In this document: one piece after another, positions 1 through 10,330 of the stretch | How the letters are laid out: every line of letters begins with the position of its first letter | Position numbering within the stretch: position 1 is the first letter of the stretch | DNA from: Toxorhynchites rutilus septentrionalis | Taxonomy: Eukaryota > Arthropoda > Insecta > Diptera > Culicidae | DNA: 64,000 nt | Reading direction: 5' to 3' | NCBI RefSeq assembly: GCF_029784135.1 | Contig: NC_073745.1 | Span: 45,305,521-45,369,520 of the forward strand | The notes under the pieces: generated by a model | What the model saw: only the letters and a program-made list of their open reading frames with translations | Database searches by the model: none | Told to the model about the DNA's origin: nothing | Translations under genes and position numbers: made by a program

Positions 1-79
1 TAGGATTTGAAGTCTCCGTGAACAAAGGAAAAGAAGAAGAATGAAGGGGAATGCTTGCCTAGAGTATAAACAGTGGATC

Positions 80-565
80 TCGCTGAGGCAAACTTTCATT
101 CGGCATCGGACTGTTGAGTAATTCAGTTCACTTTGCTTTCGCTGCGCTTCGATCTAAGATTGGAGCCCACCAGTGGTAATCCAACCTGGATATCGTCGTT
201 TGGTATTTCTGTTCGTTTTTCGCGTTATTCGTATCGTGTGTTTTTCTTTCCGCGTCATAAATTGGACGCTTCGCGTAGTGTGTGAAGAGCACGAAGATTT
301 CGAGGTAAGCGTCAACTAATGATGCACGCGGTGTTGGTGCAGTGAAAAGCGCTCGCACTGAACCGAGCCTTCGCGAATGTGACACCGCACCGAACAACAG
401 CGAAGTAGGCGATTTCGGCGCGTCGGTCGAAAATGTAAACGCCGTTACCCAGGCAGCAACCAAAATCAAGCTCCCCCCGCTGGTGGTGAAGGCGGTCGCT
501 CTTGACAAACTCATCAGCGAATTCGCATCGATGGGTGTTACAGCAGAGTACAAGCTGTGTGGCAT
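80..565 (+). pseudogene. Jockey-like LINE 5' end with ORF1 N-terminus (fragment)
   Basis: An open frame from about 342 reads a low-complexity N-terminus and then PPLVVKAVALDKLISEF and GVTAEYKLCGI. These resemble, from memory, the first conserved block of mosquito Jockey-group ORF1 (gag-like RNA-binding) proteins, which precedes the RNA-recognition and zinc-knuckle region. The similarity stops near 565, and no zinc knuckles, endonuclease or RT follow. The GC-richer stretch just upstream (80-340) would fit the element's 5' UTR and internal promoter. LINE copies normally lose their 5' end, so a copy that keeps only the 5' end must have been broken after insertion. A chance ORF is the alternative. 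Confidence 0.4.
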
Positions 566-1559
566 AATTCAGTCTTTTTCCAAGCAGTTAACATTGTTTA
601 TTTTCCGTCTTCATAAGGGCTTCGTTGGTGCCTTTGAGAATGCATCAATGCATTAAACTGACGTTATGGCGAAGCAGACGTTAAGGTTGTGCACCAAAAA
701 ATTATTTGGGAATACCAAGCATCTTGAATGTCTTACTGGAATGTTATAAGTTATTTGGGTTCGCGTGCCAGTCGCAAAACTGCCTTCAACTAGGATTGCA
801 TTTGCGCTAATATTGATCATAATGAAGCATTGCTACTGTTTTCGAGGTTGTTATTATTCTCTTGTTTAGTCATCAAGAAAGTAAATGTTCCTGAATTTTG
901 TATGTGATTAGGTTTTGCTTGCCAGTAGCAAAACTTCCTCCACAAAGGGTGACAGCTGCGCTTCTCTCGAGCATGAGAAAGTAATGCAACTCTTTTCGAG
1001 GCCAGTAATATTAACAGAAGCATTTCTTTTGAGAATAGCGCAAAATGATGAGAAATGTTTATATTGCTAGTAGTTTCAAGCCACCAATGTATGGCTCTGT
1101 ATGCATGCTATGGTGAACGCTTGTTTGGCGGTTGGTTTACGCTTAGTTTGTACGAACGATATCTAGAGGTGCGATTCCTTTGAGACAATACTAAATAACA
1201 TGTAGCATGATATTTGATACTTGCAAGTGTTGTCATTGTTTGTGTTTACATGCGGTGCCAAATATATATTGATGTAGTTATGAGATATGGAATAATGGTG
1301 CTGGTGCAACATGTATATAATCGACTGTAGCCGAGTCTATGTCAATTTCGAAAAAGGCCACTGGAATAGCCTTCGAGGTAAATTTTCAATGCATTGACAT
1401 GAAATAAATTGCGACATACGATTGTTTTGCGAGGGCAAGAATGAATCATCAATCAATTATCGTCAACTGATTCTACATTGAAAAAATCATTTAAGAGATT
1501 ATTCTACTAAGCAGTTGTTTCTAAAATTTCACAGCATTATAGAATAATATCCGAAGGTA
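566..1559. other. No recognisable gene; weak imperfect duplication
   Basis: AT-rich sequence with no credible coding frame. Two segments near 756-846 and 908-1026 share short blocks (a CCAGT-GCAAAACT core, a TTTTCGAGG block, a TAATATT...GAAGCAT block), suggesting an old, diverged duplication of about 150 bp. Nothing else stands out. Confidence 0.3.
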
Positions 1560-1632
1560 TAAACAAGCGACTTATATAAAATAACAGCGTAGTTCTACGT
1601 CAACAATGCGGTCGTATCTTGTACACAACCTC
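1560..1632 (+). repeat. Family P terminal end (solo, truncated)
   Basis: Contains GCGTAGTTCTACGTCAA followed by the TGCGGTCGT...ACACAACC block. The same terminal block closes copies near 50,950, 52,105 and 59,760. No matching opposite end lies nearby, so this is a truncated copy. Confidence 0.6.
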
Positions 1633-1686
1633 CTATAATTTTTTTTTCAAAATTTTTAATTTTTTTTTTATTTTTATTTTTAGTTC

Positions 1687-1735
1687 AAAACTGGCTAACA
1701 GAAAAGGTTTTGTGTTCCATCAGGATAACGGACAG
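1687..1735 (+). pseudogene. Tiny mariner transposase shard (second catalytic Asp block)
   Basis: One frame reads KLANRKGFVFHQDNGQD, which matches the mariner block around the second catalytic aspartate (compare NRNGVVFHQDNARPH in the copies at 9.0 and 25.05 kb). Only about 50 bp survive, with no TIRs, so this is a relic. It could be coincidence, but the HQDN context with the preceding NR-G-V is specific. Confidence 0.5.
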
Positions 1736-1771
1736 GATATTTTATAGTTATAGAAGAATTTATTTATTTGA

Positions 1772-3204
1772 GGGGTCGTGCATAAGCTACGTGTTTTTTT
1801 TTCAGTAGGGAGGACGCCTAGTGGTTTTTTTTGTGGTCAAGGATCATAAAATTACTTAAAATTACATAAAACTTCATAAAATTCAGCTTCAGCTTCAGCT
1901 TGGGTAGACTGTACACTTCGTAGTTGCTCTCCGTGATTGACCCGAACCAACCAAATTGCACAAAGAACACACAGAATGACGCTTGGGACTAGCAAATCAT
2001 TCTCGTTGTGCAATTTTTGGTGATTCGAGCTTTAAATGGTCAATAACGACGCCGGCCACGTCCAGGGGAAGGGAAGAAATGTTAGTATGATAATCGCCGC
2101 CCGAAAGCCATAAGGGTCGCCTCTATAGCGTGGTTCCCTGGCGATTATCATGGAAAGGATAGTTGTTAGTGGGAAGAGGCAATAATCAGGATTCACTGCG
2201 GTAAGTGATGTGATTATGCAAACTCGAGCTATCGACCACTCGACGAAATGAAACTCTGAAAATCTCATTTATCACAATGACCATCTATATATCGAATAAT
2301 ATCCAAACAAACAGGTACATAAACGAAAAAAGCTGAAGTTCATTTTATATACATCATGTCAAAATGTTTACTAATGTTTATGCGAGCTCACAGTCCATAA
2401 AACAACCGCTTTCTTCCGCCACCACGAGAATGTTAGTGGACACGTCCTTTGTTGCTATTAGCGCTTCAGCCCTGAACGCATCTAGTTATTTTTATCCTCT
2501 CATCGCACACAAACAATGAGCGAAGAAAAAATAAATCCACAGTCGATGAGTGGCCGCATAGCCCTCGAGACCTGACACTTTCTCTCCCTCTCCCACCGAG
2601 AGAGACGAGCACTTCGGACGATTTTCGGATCGGTTATCGAAAATCAAATACTATTCGGACAAAAAAGCAAATGACACTAAAAACAACTTAGCTGAGATGG
2701 AAGTTTTTCTCCTCATGGTGAAATTTCTTTCTCGATGTTGATCCCACTGGTATATAACTCACGCATTAGTTGAAAACACTACCACTACCACACACGCGTA
2801 TATCCAAAGGGCACGAGAGAGTAAAAAGAACGATGCGAGCAATAATCGCGCCCGGAAAGTTTTCACCAACACATTTGCATAGAACTGCGAAAATATTCTT
2901 CAAAACGGAAAAAATATATATTTTAATGGCTACATAACAAAACACTATTTTATATTTTCTAAACATTGATCATAATCTCAGGCCATCCGTCGAATTTCAC
3001 TAATAAGTAAGACGACGATAAAAAAACCCAACGCGGAGCGGAGAAAAAATACATCCGCACGCGACGACTATTTGATCGAGACCTCCTACATAAAACTACA
3101 TAAAATTACATAAAATTACAAAAAGTATGTAAAAACTACTACAAGAGGAGGGTGTCATAAAATCTCAAAAAAAAAAATGGATCACGTGTTTTATGGACGG
3201 CCCC
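1772..3204. mobile_element. 1.4-kb TIR element (GGGG-CGT-CATAA ends)
   Basis: The left end GGGGTCGTGCATAAGCTACG and the reverse complement of the right end (GGGGCCGTCCATAAAACACG) form imperfect terminal inverted repeats of about 25 bp. The interior holds (A)-TTACATAAAA motifs near both ends, a TCAGCTTCAGCTTGGG-type block near 1885 and a block at 2030-2280 that recurs at about 52,450-52,640. No transposase frame is visible, so it is non-autonomous. No clear target duplication remains. Ends of the same style occur near 26,690-26,730 and 27,810-27,835, showing a dispersed family. Confidence 0.55.
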
Positions 3205-4660
3205 AAAAATGGTTGCCAGATTCGTGTTCAGCATCCCAAAATTATGTGAACACCGGGTTTTTTTTAAGGAGTCGTCCTACTGTGCAATGGTCCGGAAAAT
3301 CAATTATTATTAATTATTGATTGTATTCATTATTTATTGTTTACATGGTTTAGAGATAGGAGGGGTAGAAGTTTACGTTTTTTACATAACATACCCAAAA
3401 ATCAGAGAGGCGTTTTTTCCTCTTTGAGTCATGATTTTTAAAAGTTAATATGTTTTGGTTGCACAGGTAGCTTTATGAAAAATATAACAGCTGAACTAAT
3501 TTCATTCCGAACCAGCCATGTGCGTCTTTAGAAACCATAAGATTGTCTTATCAAAATGGATATCGATATGAAGTGCATTGTAATCCGGGAAAGATGTATT
3601 ACCCAAATTCAATCTAATTAATTTATGAGATATCAAAACAATCATCGAAATAGATTCAAGTCTCTAGGTCTAACAAGGTTGTCTTGAATCAGAAATTTGA
3701 ATGAGTACCATAATGCTTTTTTGAAAAATAATAACTCAAAAATAAACAAAAACATTGAGGCATGCAACCGTTAATTACGATCCGCCTCGAAATTATACGC
3801 CAGCAAGTTGGTGTCCGCCGAAATTGAGAGGTGATCCGGTCCTACTGCTACATTTAATACCTGTGTAGTAAACTAATCGTTGGGTTTTGGATTAGATATT
3901 GTGAAGCGACTCGGCGGAGTCTCCTGCGGGGTCTGTTTTGACCGTCCAAGCCCGCTAATACACTTTTACCATTGTTTATCTAATCGAGCACATATAACGG
4001 CTATTAATCATTCTCACCTTACACAGGCGTTGGCGATGCAACACGAGCCGAGCCGTTGCTGCGGGAGGCATCGCCTCAGGATGCGGGATGTCATCGGTAG
4101 AAAAAAAAAAACACACAGAACTGTTGTTTTCACGCTATTCATAGTCGATCGAGTGCGCGCGTTTGTTTTTTGTTTTCTGATTATCGTCATCGTTTGTGGC
4201 CACTTGGAGTCGCCTTTATGCGGCCAATTTTTAACCGGAGCGAAGTGGGCGATAGACTGCCTGCCGTACTTCTATACCAAGCTGCTGCTGGTGGTGTTCT
4301 TTCGTCACGTTTGTCTCGCATTAATTTTGGGTTCGAAAGTTTCACACCGGGTTCCCCCTGCTGAACGGCCCACACGGGCATAAACTTCTTCTGAACAAGT
4401 CCGAGTTCAGGTGGATCGATTTCAGGTGTTGCAGATTTTTATCTTAAAGGGGGTGAAATTACTCTCTTGCTTTTGGTGCTAGAGGGCAATGACAACGCGT
4501 CGATACGAGTTAATACGTTAATACGCACGCTCTAACAATGGTGCAATGATGGATCAAATAACATCGGTTTGAACCATGGGAAATGTTTCGGTATATAGTG
4601 ATTGATAGCGAACCCTGAACACAGACTTTATGGATATCACATTGATACAATTTAGGTCTA
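3205..4660. other. No recognised gene; low-copy sequence with one unexplained open frame
   Basis: The first 60 bp (3205-3265) recur beside the related end at 26,735-26,790, so the repeat unit extends past the TIR. From about 3870 the sequence becomes GC-richer. A 167-residue frame opens at 3880-4383, but its composition (many Cys, Arg, His; no recognisable domain) does not support a real protein. No transposon ends are visible in 3900-4600. Confidence 0.3.
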
Positions 4661-4964
4661 TCTATATATATAAAAATCTCGTGTCACAGTGTTTGTTACC
4701 GAACTCCTCTAAAACGCCTCGACCAATTTTGATGAAATTATGCGCAAAAAACTCGGTAGGCATGAGAATAGGTTGTAAACTATATACGAAATCGCTACGA
4801 TACGATAACTATATATTTAACACCGAATCGGGTGGCCCTATGCAGAAATAAATCTGAATATTTATTTTCCTCAATTTGTCTTCAAACAATTCATATAACC
4901 ACAAATTTAAACTCCCATCACCTTTTTTTAATCGTGATTTTAGTATTTACAATATTCAAATAAT
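4661..4964 (+). mobile_element. Helitron 5' terminus (interrupted copy)
   Basis: Starts TCTATATATATAAAAATCTC, followed by GTGTCAC, CGAACTCCTC, CTCGACCAATTT and TGATGAAATTATGC blocks. The same 5' end opens the Helitron at 55,765, whose 3' end is intact. The copy runs into the TTAA-flanked element at 4965. Helitron Rep-like coding resumes on the far side of that element at about 7616, so the two parts are inferred to be one Helitron split by insertion. Confidence 0.7.
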
Positions 4965-7563
4965 TTAAGGTGAAGATGGAAGCTAGCCATTGTAGTAGTA
5001 TAGGTAAACCCACGTGTAAAATGGTAATAGTGTTTGTGAGAGAAGAGCAAAGCAGCTATTCCAAATGAAATCGTCCTAAAAATGCAGATTTTCAAAACTT
5101 GTATTTTGGATTCGAAAGAAAATGTGTATTCCGTTTGAGTTGGAGGAAATATGTGTTTTCCACAGAATTTTTTGACTCAAGCGTAACTTTTGAAAAGGGC
5201 GTATCGATTTACGTAAGAGAAATCTTTGATAATTTATATCTCAAAAACTATGAGTCGTACCGACTCACCGACTCTAAGACACTATTTAGAGAGAGTTATA
5301 GAGTATTGTTGGTTGAATATGAAAAAAATTTACAATGAGAAAAAAAATGAGTACTCTTTTTTTTATTTACAAAATAAAGATTCAATTTGCAATATCCAAA
5401 ATACATATTTTTAATTTATTTTTTATTTTTTCATACAAAATAGAAGTCATGTAGAAAATTCTAAAAATAGGCCCAAGATGGTGAAACTATTTTTGACAAA
5501 CTTTGTGGAACATCGAATTTTTAGGAATTTTCGAAACTTCGAGTTTTTGTATGTTAGCAGTCATTTAAAACAAAAAAAGGTTATTATCGATCTCCTTCTA
5601 AATGCAAGCATTCTCGAGATATTTAAAAAAATATTTCTTATTTATTGTTTTTTTTTATAGTAAATAATCACGTTTAATATGTTTGTCGTGTTATACCGTC
5701 ATGTTCATGAAATTTTATGAATTTGCTTATAATTTCCAACAACTTTTCCAAATACATCATCATGGTTCATTTTTTGACTCAAGCATAACTTTTGAAAAGG
5801 TAGTATCGATTTTAGTAAGAGAAATCTTTGATAATTTATATCTCAAAATATATGAGTCGTACCAAAATAGTGTGTTAGAAAGAGTTATAGAGTATTGTTG
5901 GCTTAATTTGAAAAAAAATATACACTGAGAAGAAAAATTAGTACTCTTTTGCGATATCGATTCGCGATATCAAAAAATATGTATTTTTTATATTTTTTTC
6001 AATTTTGTCATATAAAATAGAAGTCATGTAGAAAATTTAAAAAATGGGCCCAAGATGGTAAACTATTTTTGACGAAATTTGTGGAACTTCGAATTTTTAG
6101 GAATTTTCGAAACTTCGAATTTTTGTATGTTAGCAATCATTTTTAGCCACAAATTATGAATCCTGATGTGGTTTAAAACAAAAAAGGTTAATGTCAATCT
6201 CCTTCTAAACGTAACCATTCTCGAGATATTTAAAAAAAATATTTGTAATTTGTAAAATTAACAATTCAATTTGCAAATTGAATTTTTATTTCGTAAATAA
6301 AAAAAAGAGTACTAATTTTTCTTCTTTGTGTACATTTTTTTCATATTCAACCATCAATACTCTATAACTATTTCTAAGACACTATTTCGGTACGACTCAT
6401 AGTTTTTGAGATATAAATTATCAAAGATCTCTCTTACTCAAATCGATACGCTCTTTTCAAAAGTTACGCTTGAGTCAAAAAAATCCCAGTTGCTGTGGAA
6501 AACTCATATTTCCTCTAACCCAAACGGAATACACACTTTCATTCGAATCAAAAATACCCATGTTTTGTCATTTGTCGATTTCATTTGGAATTGCTGAAAG
6601 CACACGCAAATAGATCAATTCACATATCAGACTGTGTGGCGCTTCATTGACACGAGTCTTTGAAAACATTTGAAAAAAAAACAATTCAATACTAAAGTAA
6701 AATGTATGAACGATATGTTCCGATGAACAATTGCAAATATAAATATATATAAAAGGTGCATTTGCACATGAAGTAAAATTCTGATTATACGCGAGCGTAA
6801 CATGAGCAAATTTTAACACATGCGAATTGGGGCTCTTTTGGTATTAACAAGTTCTTCCGCATAGTAACTCTATGTTGAAAATTCCTTAATATTTTCCTTC
6901 GTTGATCGTATTGTTTTCACATATTCACGTTGGAGAGCCTTAACCCTTCTCTTCGTTGGCCGAGGCATTTTGATTGAATGTAATAATTTTCCGTTTACTG
7001 TTTTTGAAAGCATAGGCAGCCGTGGCAGTGTTCCGAGCTCTGCAATACAATTTTCATACCCAATTTGAAAGTTGCTAAAACTTACATTATAGACCCATTA
7101 AACATAAAAATAATAATTGTATTGATATCAACACAATTTTATTCTATTGATTTTCATGACATGAAATGCTATGACTTAGGAATAACATTTTGCTGCGTGG
7201 TTTTCATATCTGTTTCGATGATGTTGTCTGGCATCAGTGCCGAAAAAATAACGATGCTTTGACCAATACCAACAAAACCAGAGCCGAATGATGAAAAATG
7301 AAAATTTAACTTTCAGAACACTAGCTCGAGTTTTCCGACGTGTTTCACTATGCAGTGCGACGGCAGATGAAAAATTTAATATCTTGTGAGTAATCGATTA
7401 GAGTTTGGTTGATATTACTTGATGGGAAGTGTGCGAAAACGATCATTTTCTTCTCACTGTTTCGCAAAATTATTGATTTTCGGGCGAGGAGTGAGGGAGG
7501 GAGATGAAAAAAATAAGCACCATTGTGACAGCCATTTGTGGCTAGCTTCCACCTTCACCTTAA
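4965..7563. mobile_element. 2.6-kb TTAA-flanked element with inverted ends
   Basis: TTAA at 4965-4968 and 7560-7563 flanks inverted ends GGTGAAGATGGAAGCTAGCC (left) and GGTGAAGGTGGAAGCTAGCC (right, reverse complement), which differ at one base in 20. A TTAA duplication is the hallmark of piggyBac-type transposition. No transposase frame is present, so it is non-autonomous. The interior is built from direct and inverted copies of another repeat (family R). A similar TTAA-abutting end, AAGTTTTAGTGGC beside TTCACC, lies near 10,010-10,027. The element sits inside Helitron sequence. Confidence 0.65.
5035..6600. repeat. Family R repeat units in direct and inverted orientation
   Basis: A unit at about 5060-5765 (blocks TTTTTTGACTCAAGCGTAAC, GAGAAATCTTTGATAATTTA, AAATAGAAGTCATGTAGAAA) is repeated directly from about 5770 to 6290. 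It is then followed by an inverted copy of its first 300 bp at 6300-6600. A further copy lies at 62,880-63,960. The direct units end at CAAATACATCAT. The inverted arms could form a long foldback. ORFs here are short and not protein-like. Confidence 0.7.
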
Positions 7564-7615
7564 CCGTCGTTCGTTTTTCAAACAGTACGAATTAAATTAT
7601 GTTGTTAAATGATAG

Positions 7616-7861
7616 ATGGCGCTACGCCCCCTACATCTAACTTTCATCCACACATTCGCAAGCAACCTCACTTCGCCTAAAGTCAGGCGTATCGCCGGCG
7701 AGCAGAAAGTATTTTTGAATAGGCACAACGAATTATTGAAATACTTCAAATCATACTTGGTCGGTTTACAAAATGACAATCACGCTATTGTCATCAATCC
7801 TCATAAAATACCTGCTGGAGAGTACGTGTGTAGATTCAATGTGCAAACGGTGCTAGAATAA
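7616..7861 (+). pseudogene. Helitron Rep/helicase N-terminal fragment
   Basis: The frame reads FLNRHNELLKYFKSYLVGLQ, then NDNHAIVINPHKIPAGEYVC and RFNVQTV. It matches the region upstream of the Rep domain in insect Helitron proteins (…H-ELL…, D-YKIVI…PAGEH-RRFN-PT in the family as I recall it). It also aligns with LQGDNHVIFISLNETPTGEH at 55,970, inside a Helitron whose ends are visible. It stops abruptly at the mariner boundary. The HUH catalytic motif and helicase are absent here, so this is a non-functional remnant. Confidence 0.6.
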
Positions 7862-7904
7862 TATTGGGTTGGGAGGAAAGAAATGTCGTATATTGTCAAT
7901 ATAT

Positions 7905-8178
7905 CTTCTTCTTCTTCAATGGCACTAACGTTCCTAGAGGAACTTCGCCGCCTCAACGTAGTATTACTTGCGTCATTTTTATTAGTACTTAGTTGAGATT
8001 TCTATGCCAAATAACACGCCTTGAATGCATTCTGAGTGGCAAGCTCTAGAATATGCGTGATCACAGTGCAAGTCGGAGGAAATTTCTTTGACGAAAAATT
8101 CCCCCGACCAGAACGGGAATCGAACCCGAAAACCCGGCATGTTAGTTATGACGCTAACCACTCGGCCACGGGAGCACA
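7905..8178 (-). mobile_element. tRNA-derived SINE (Feilai-like) with 13-bp target duplication
   Basis: On the minus strand the element opens GTGCTCCCGTGGCCGAGTGG, a tRNA-like head, and continues through a T-loop-like GGTTCGATTCCC to a tRNA-unrelated body. It ends in (GAA)n near 7905-7918. The 13-bp sequence ATTGTCAATATAT is repeated exactly at 7892-7904 and 8179-8191, showing target-primed insertion into the mariner. The name Feilai-like is from memory of mosquito tRNA-related SINEs. The tRNA head and duplication are seen directly. Confidence 0.85.
8116..8168 (-). promoter_or_regulatory. RNA polymerase III internal promoter (A and B boxes) of the SINE
   Basis: Minus-strand TGGCCGAGTGG (8158-8168) fits the A box and GGTTCGATTCC (8116-8126) fits the B box. 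Their spacing is close to that of a tRNA. Both boxes look intact. Confidence 0.8.
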
Positions 8179-8335
8179 ATTGTCAATATATGGCAACACT
8201 TAAACATATCTTGTGTTGTACTTATCGCATCGGGTCATACTATACGGCTATTTAAAGACGACAATCTGTGCTACAAGTGTCGTTTTGACAGTGTTGTGAT
8301 TGTCCTTTTCAGTCTCAAGTTATAGCACTTCGAAG

Positions 8336-9320
8336 ATGGAGTCCACCAAGCAAGAAATTCGCCATATTTTACGTTTTTACTACCTGCGAGGTAAAACTGC
8401 AACGAAGGCGGCCAAAAAAATTCGTGTAGTTTATGGACCCGATACTGTAACGATTCGCACAGCATAGCGTTGGTTTGATCGATTTCGTTCTGGTGTAGTG
8501 GCTGTCGAAGATACACCCCGTACTGGTAGACCAATCGTCGTGGAAACCGATAAAATCGTTAAAATCATCTAAGTAGAACGGCATGTGAGCACTCGCTGGA
8601 TTGGCCAGGAACTGGGTATAGACCATAAAACCGATTGGAACCATTTGCAGAAGATTGGATTCCAAAAAAAGCTGGATGTATGGCGATGCACTGCTGAAAC
8701 GGAACGAACTCGACCCATTTTTGAAGAAGATGGTGACTGGTGATGAAAAATAGATCACGTACGACAACCTTAAACGAAAAAAGTCGTGGTCGAAACGCGG
8801 TGAGCCGGCCTAAACTATCGCCAAGCCCGGATTGATGGCTAGGAAGGTTTTGCTGTATGTTTGGTGGGAATGGAAAGGAATCATCCACTATGAGCTGCTC
8901 AACTATGGCCAGACCCTCAACTCGGTTCTCTACTGTGAGCAGCATGACCGTTTGAAGCAGGCGATTGACCAGAAGCGGCCAGAAATGATCAATAGGAATG
9001 GTGTTGTTTTCCACCAGGACAACGCTCGGCCTCACACATCTTTGATGACCCACCAGAAACTACGGGAGCTCGGATGGGATGTCCTATTGCACCCACCGTG
9101 TAGTCCGGACCTGGCTCCAAGTGATTGTCATCTCTTCCGGTCCATGCGAAACGTTCTTGATGATACTAAGTTGGCCTCAAAAGAGGCTTGCGAAAACTGG
9201 ATGTCTGAGTTTTTTGCAAATAAGGAGGGGGGTTTTTGTGAGGGGGGGGGGGGGATGATAATGAGGTTGCCTTCTAAATGGCAACAAGTTTGCGAACAAA
9301 ACGGCGCATATTTGACTTAA
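8336..9320 (+). pseudogene. Mariner transposase pseudogene (cecropia type, DD34D)
   Basis: From ATG 8336 the frame reads MESTKQEIRHILRFYYLRGK (helix-turn-helix DNA-binding start). An in-frame TAG lies at 8465, then RWFDRFRSGVVAVEDTPRTGRP, then a stop in place of a codon near 8571. A deletion removes the VPHEL/DRINA block near 8675. The catalytic region follows: VTGDE (first Asp, about 8734), a stop after it, WSKRGEPA, a downstream frame from 8832 with KVLLYVWWEWKGIIHYELL, VVFHQDNARPHTS (second Asp) and PDLAPSDCHLF. Thirty-four residues separate the last two aspartates, the mariner DD34D spacing. A G-run at 9242-9254 adds a length change. It cannot encode active enzyme. Confidence 0.9.
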
Positions 9321-9399
9321 ATTGAATAATTTTAAGTATGTTAAATAAAGCGTCAAATTTCGATCAGAAATACGACATTTCTTTTTCCCCAACCCTATA

Positions 9400-10330
9400 T
9401 AATCGAGTCAAAAAACATTTTTTATTTGTTTTTTTTTTGCATGTATTTTTCGTTTTTTGAAAATTAAAGAGGAATTTTATTTTTGATTCATCCCATTAAA
9501 GCGAGAAAACACCTTTCTCACATGAAAAAAAAAATTATCCAGATTCTCACAGGAGATGATAGACGATCATATTTGATGAAAAAATCCTCCTATGCATATG
9601 TTCGAATTTCAACAATGACAGAGCTTTAGAACTTTTGTTTTGTTTCGGACGCTGTTACCTCAAACTGAATCTACATTAAAAAGCACGCTACGGAAGATGA
9701 TTCTGACGCTTCCATTTGAAAGATGAGAAAATTTAATACAGGATATGATAGTGGAACTACTAAATTAGTGGATTTTATTAACATTTTGGAAGCGAAAATT
9801 TATTAATTTTATCCTAAAAAATTATTTTAAACTAGATTATTGCTATCAATTGAATAGAGGTTCTTTAGCCGCTCTACAATTTGTTCTTTGACGCTCAACT
9901 TCTAACTTTCTTAGTTTGGCTGCAATATCGATATAAACAATTCCTGGTGAAAATTCAAGCAAAATCTTCAAAAATCACGATTTTATCCCACTGTACATGT
10001 AATAGCCACTAAAACTTCACCTTAACGTTAAAAGGTTACATTTCTTCTCGAAATAAGCCATATTTGAAATATATTTTTTATTCCAAACTGTATATAATCG
10101 AATCCAAAATTGTATATAATCGAATCACATATAATCGAGTCCAACCTGTATATGGTGAGAATAGTTTCCTAAATCAAAGAGAATTCTTAGTCTCCTGTGA
10201 GAAAAATGTCGGTAAAATTTCTTTCAAATGATAAATGATAATGTAAGGTTTCGGGAATGTTCGTTCACTTTGTTTCACTTTTTGGAAAAAAAAATGATTT
10301 TTGGGGGAAATAGCGGAAAAGCGCTCTAAA
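9400..10330. other. AT-rich repeat remnants, no gene
   Basis: Holds several copies of a TATAATCGA(A/G)TC motif (9399, 10,093, 10,117, 10,129) that suggest the ends of an unresolved repeat. It also has a TTAA-abutting end near 10,007-10,027 reminiscent of the element at 4965, and a short inverted pair TCTCACAGGAG (about 9543) / CTCCTGTGAGA (about 10,192). No coding frame is credible. Confidence 0.35.

Larger units (their letters stand above)
7864..9397 (+). mobile_element. Cecropia-type mariner, degenerate, with nested SINE
   Basis: The left end TTGGGTTGGGAGGAAAGAAA and the right end (reverse complement TAGGGTTGGGGAAAAAGAAA) continue into a shared ATGTCGTAT. TA dinucleotides sit at 7862-7863 and 9398-9399. 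Without the 287 bp of SINE plus duplicated target, the element is about 1.25 kb, the usual mariner length. Its transposase is broken (see separate entry). A second, 5'-truncated copy of the same family lies at 24,478-25,456 with an identical 3' end style. Confidence 0.85.

Noticed and set aside
4120..4380. Second Jockey-like 5' end (NRSEVGD string resembling NNSEVGD at 400)
   Set aside because: Only a seven-residue resemblance and no further alignment.
3880..4383. 167-residue open frame as a gene
   Set aside because: No domain, no homologue recognised, odd composition and no gene structure around it.
8100..8178. True tRNA gene at the SINE head
   Set aside because: The tRNA-like part lacks a folded anticodon arm and is continuous with a SINE body ending in a GAA tail with a target duplication.
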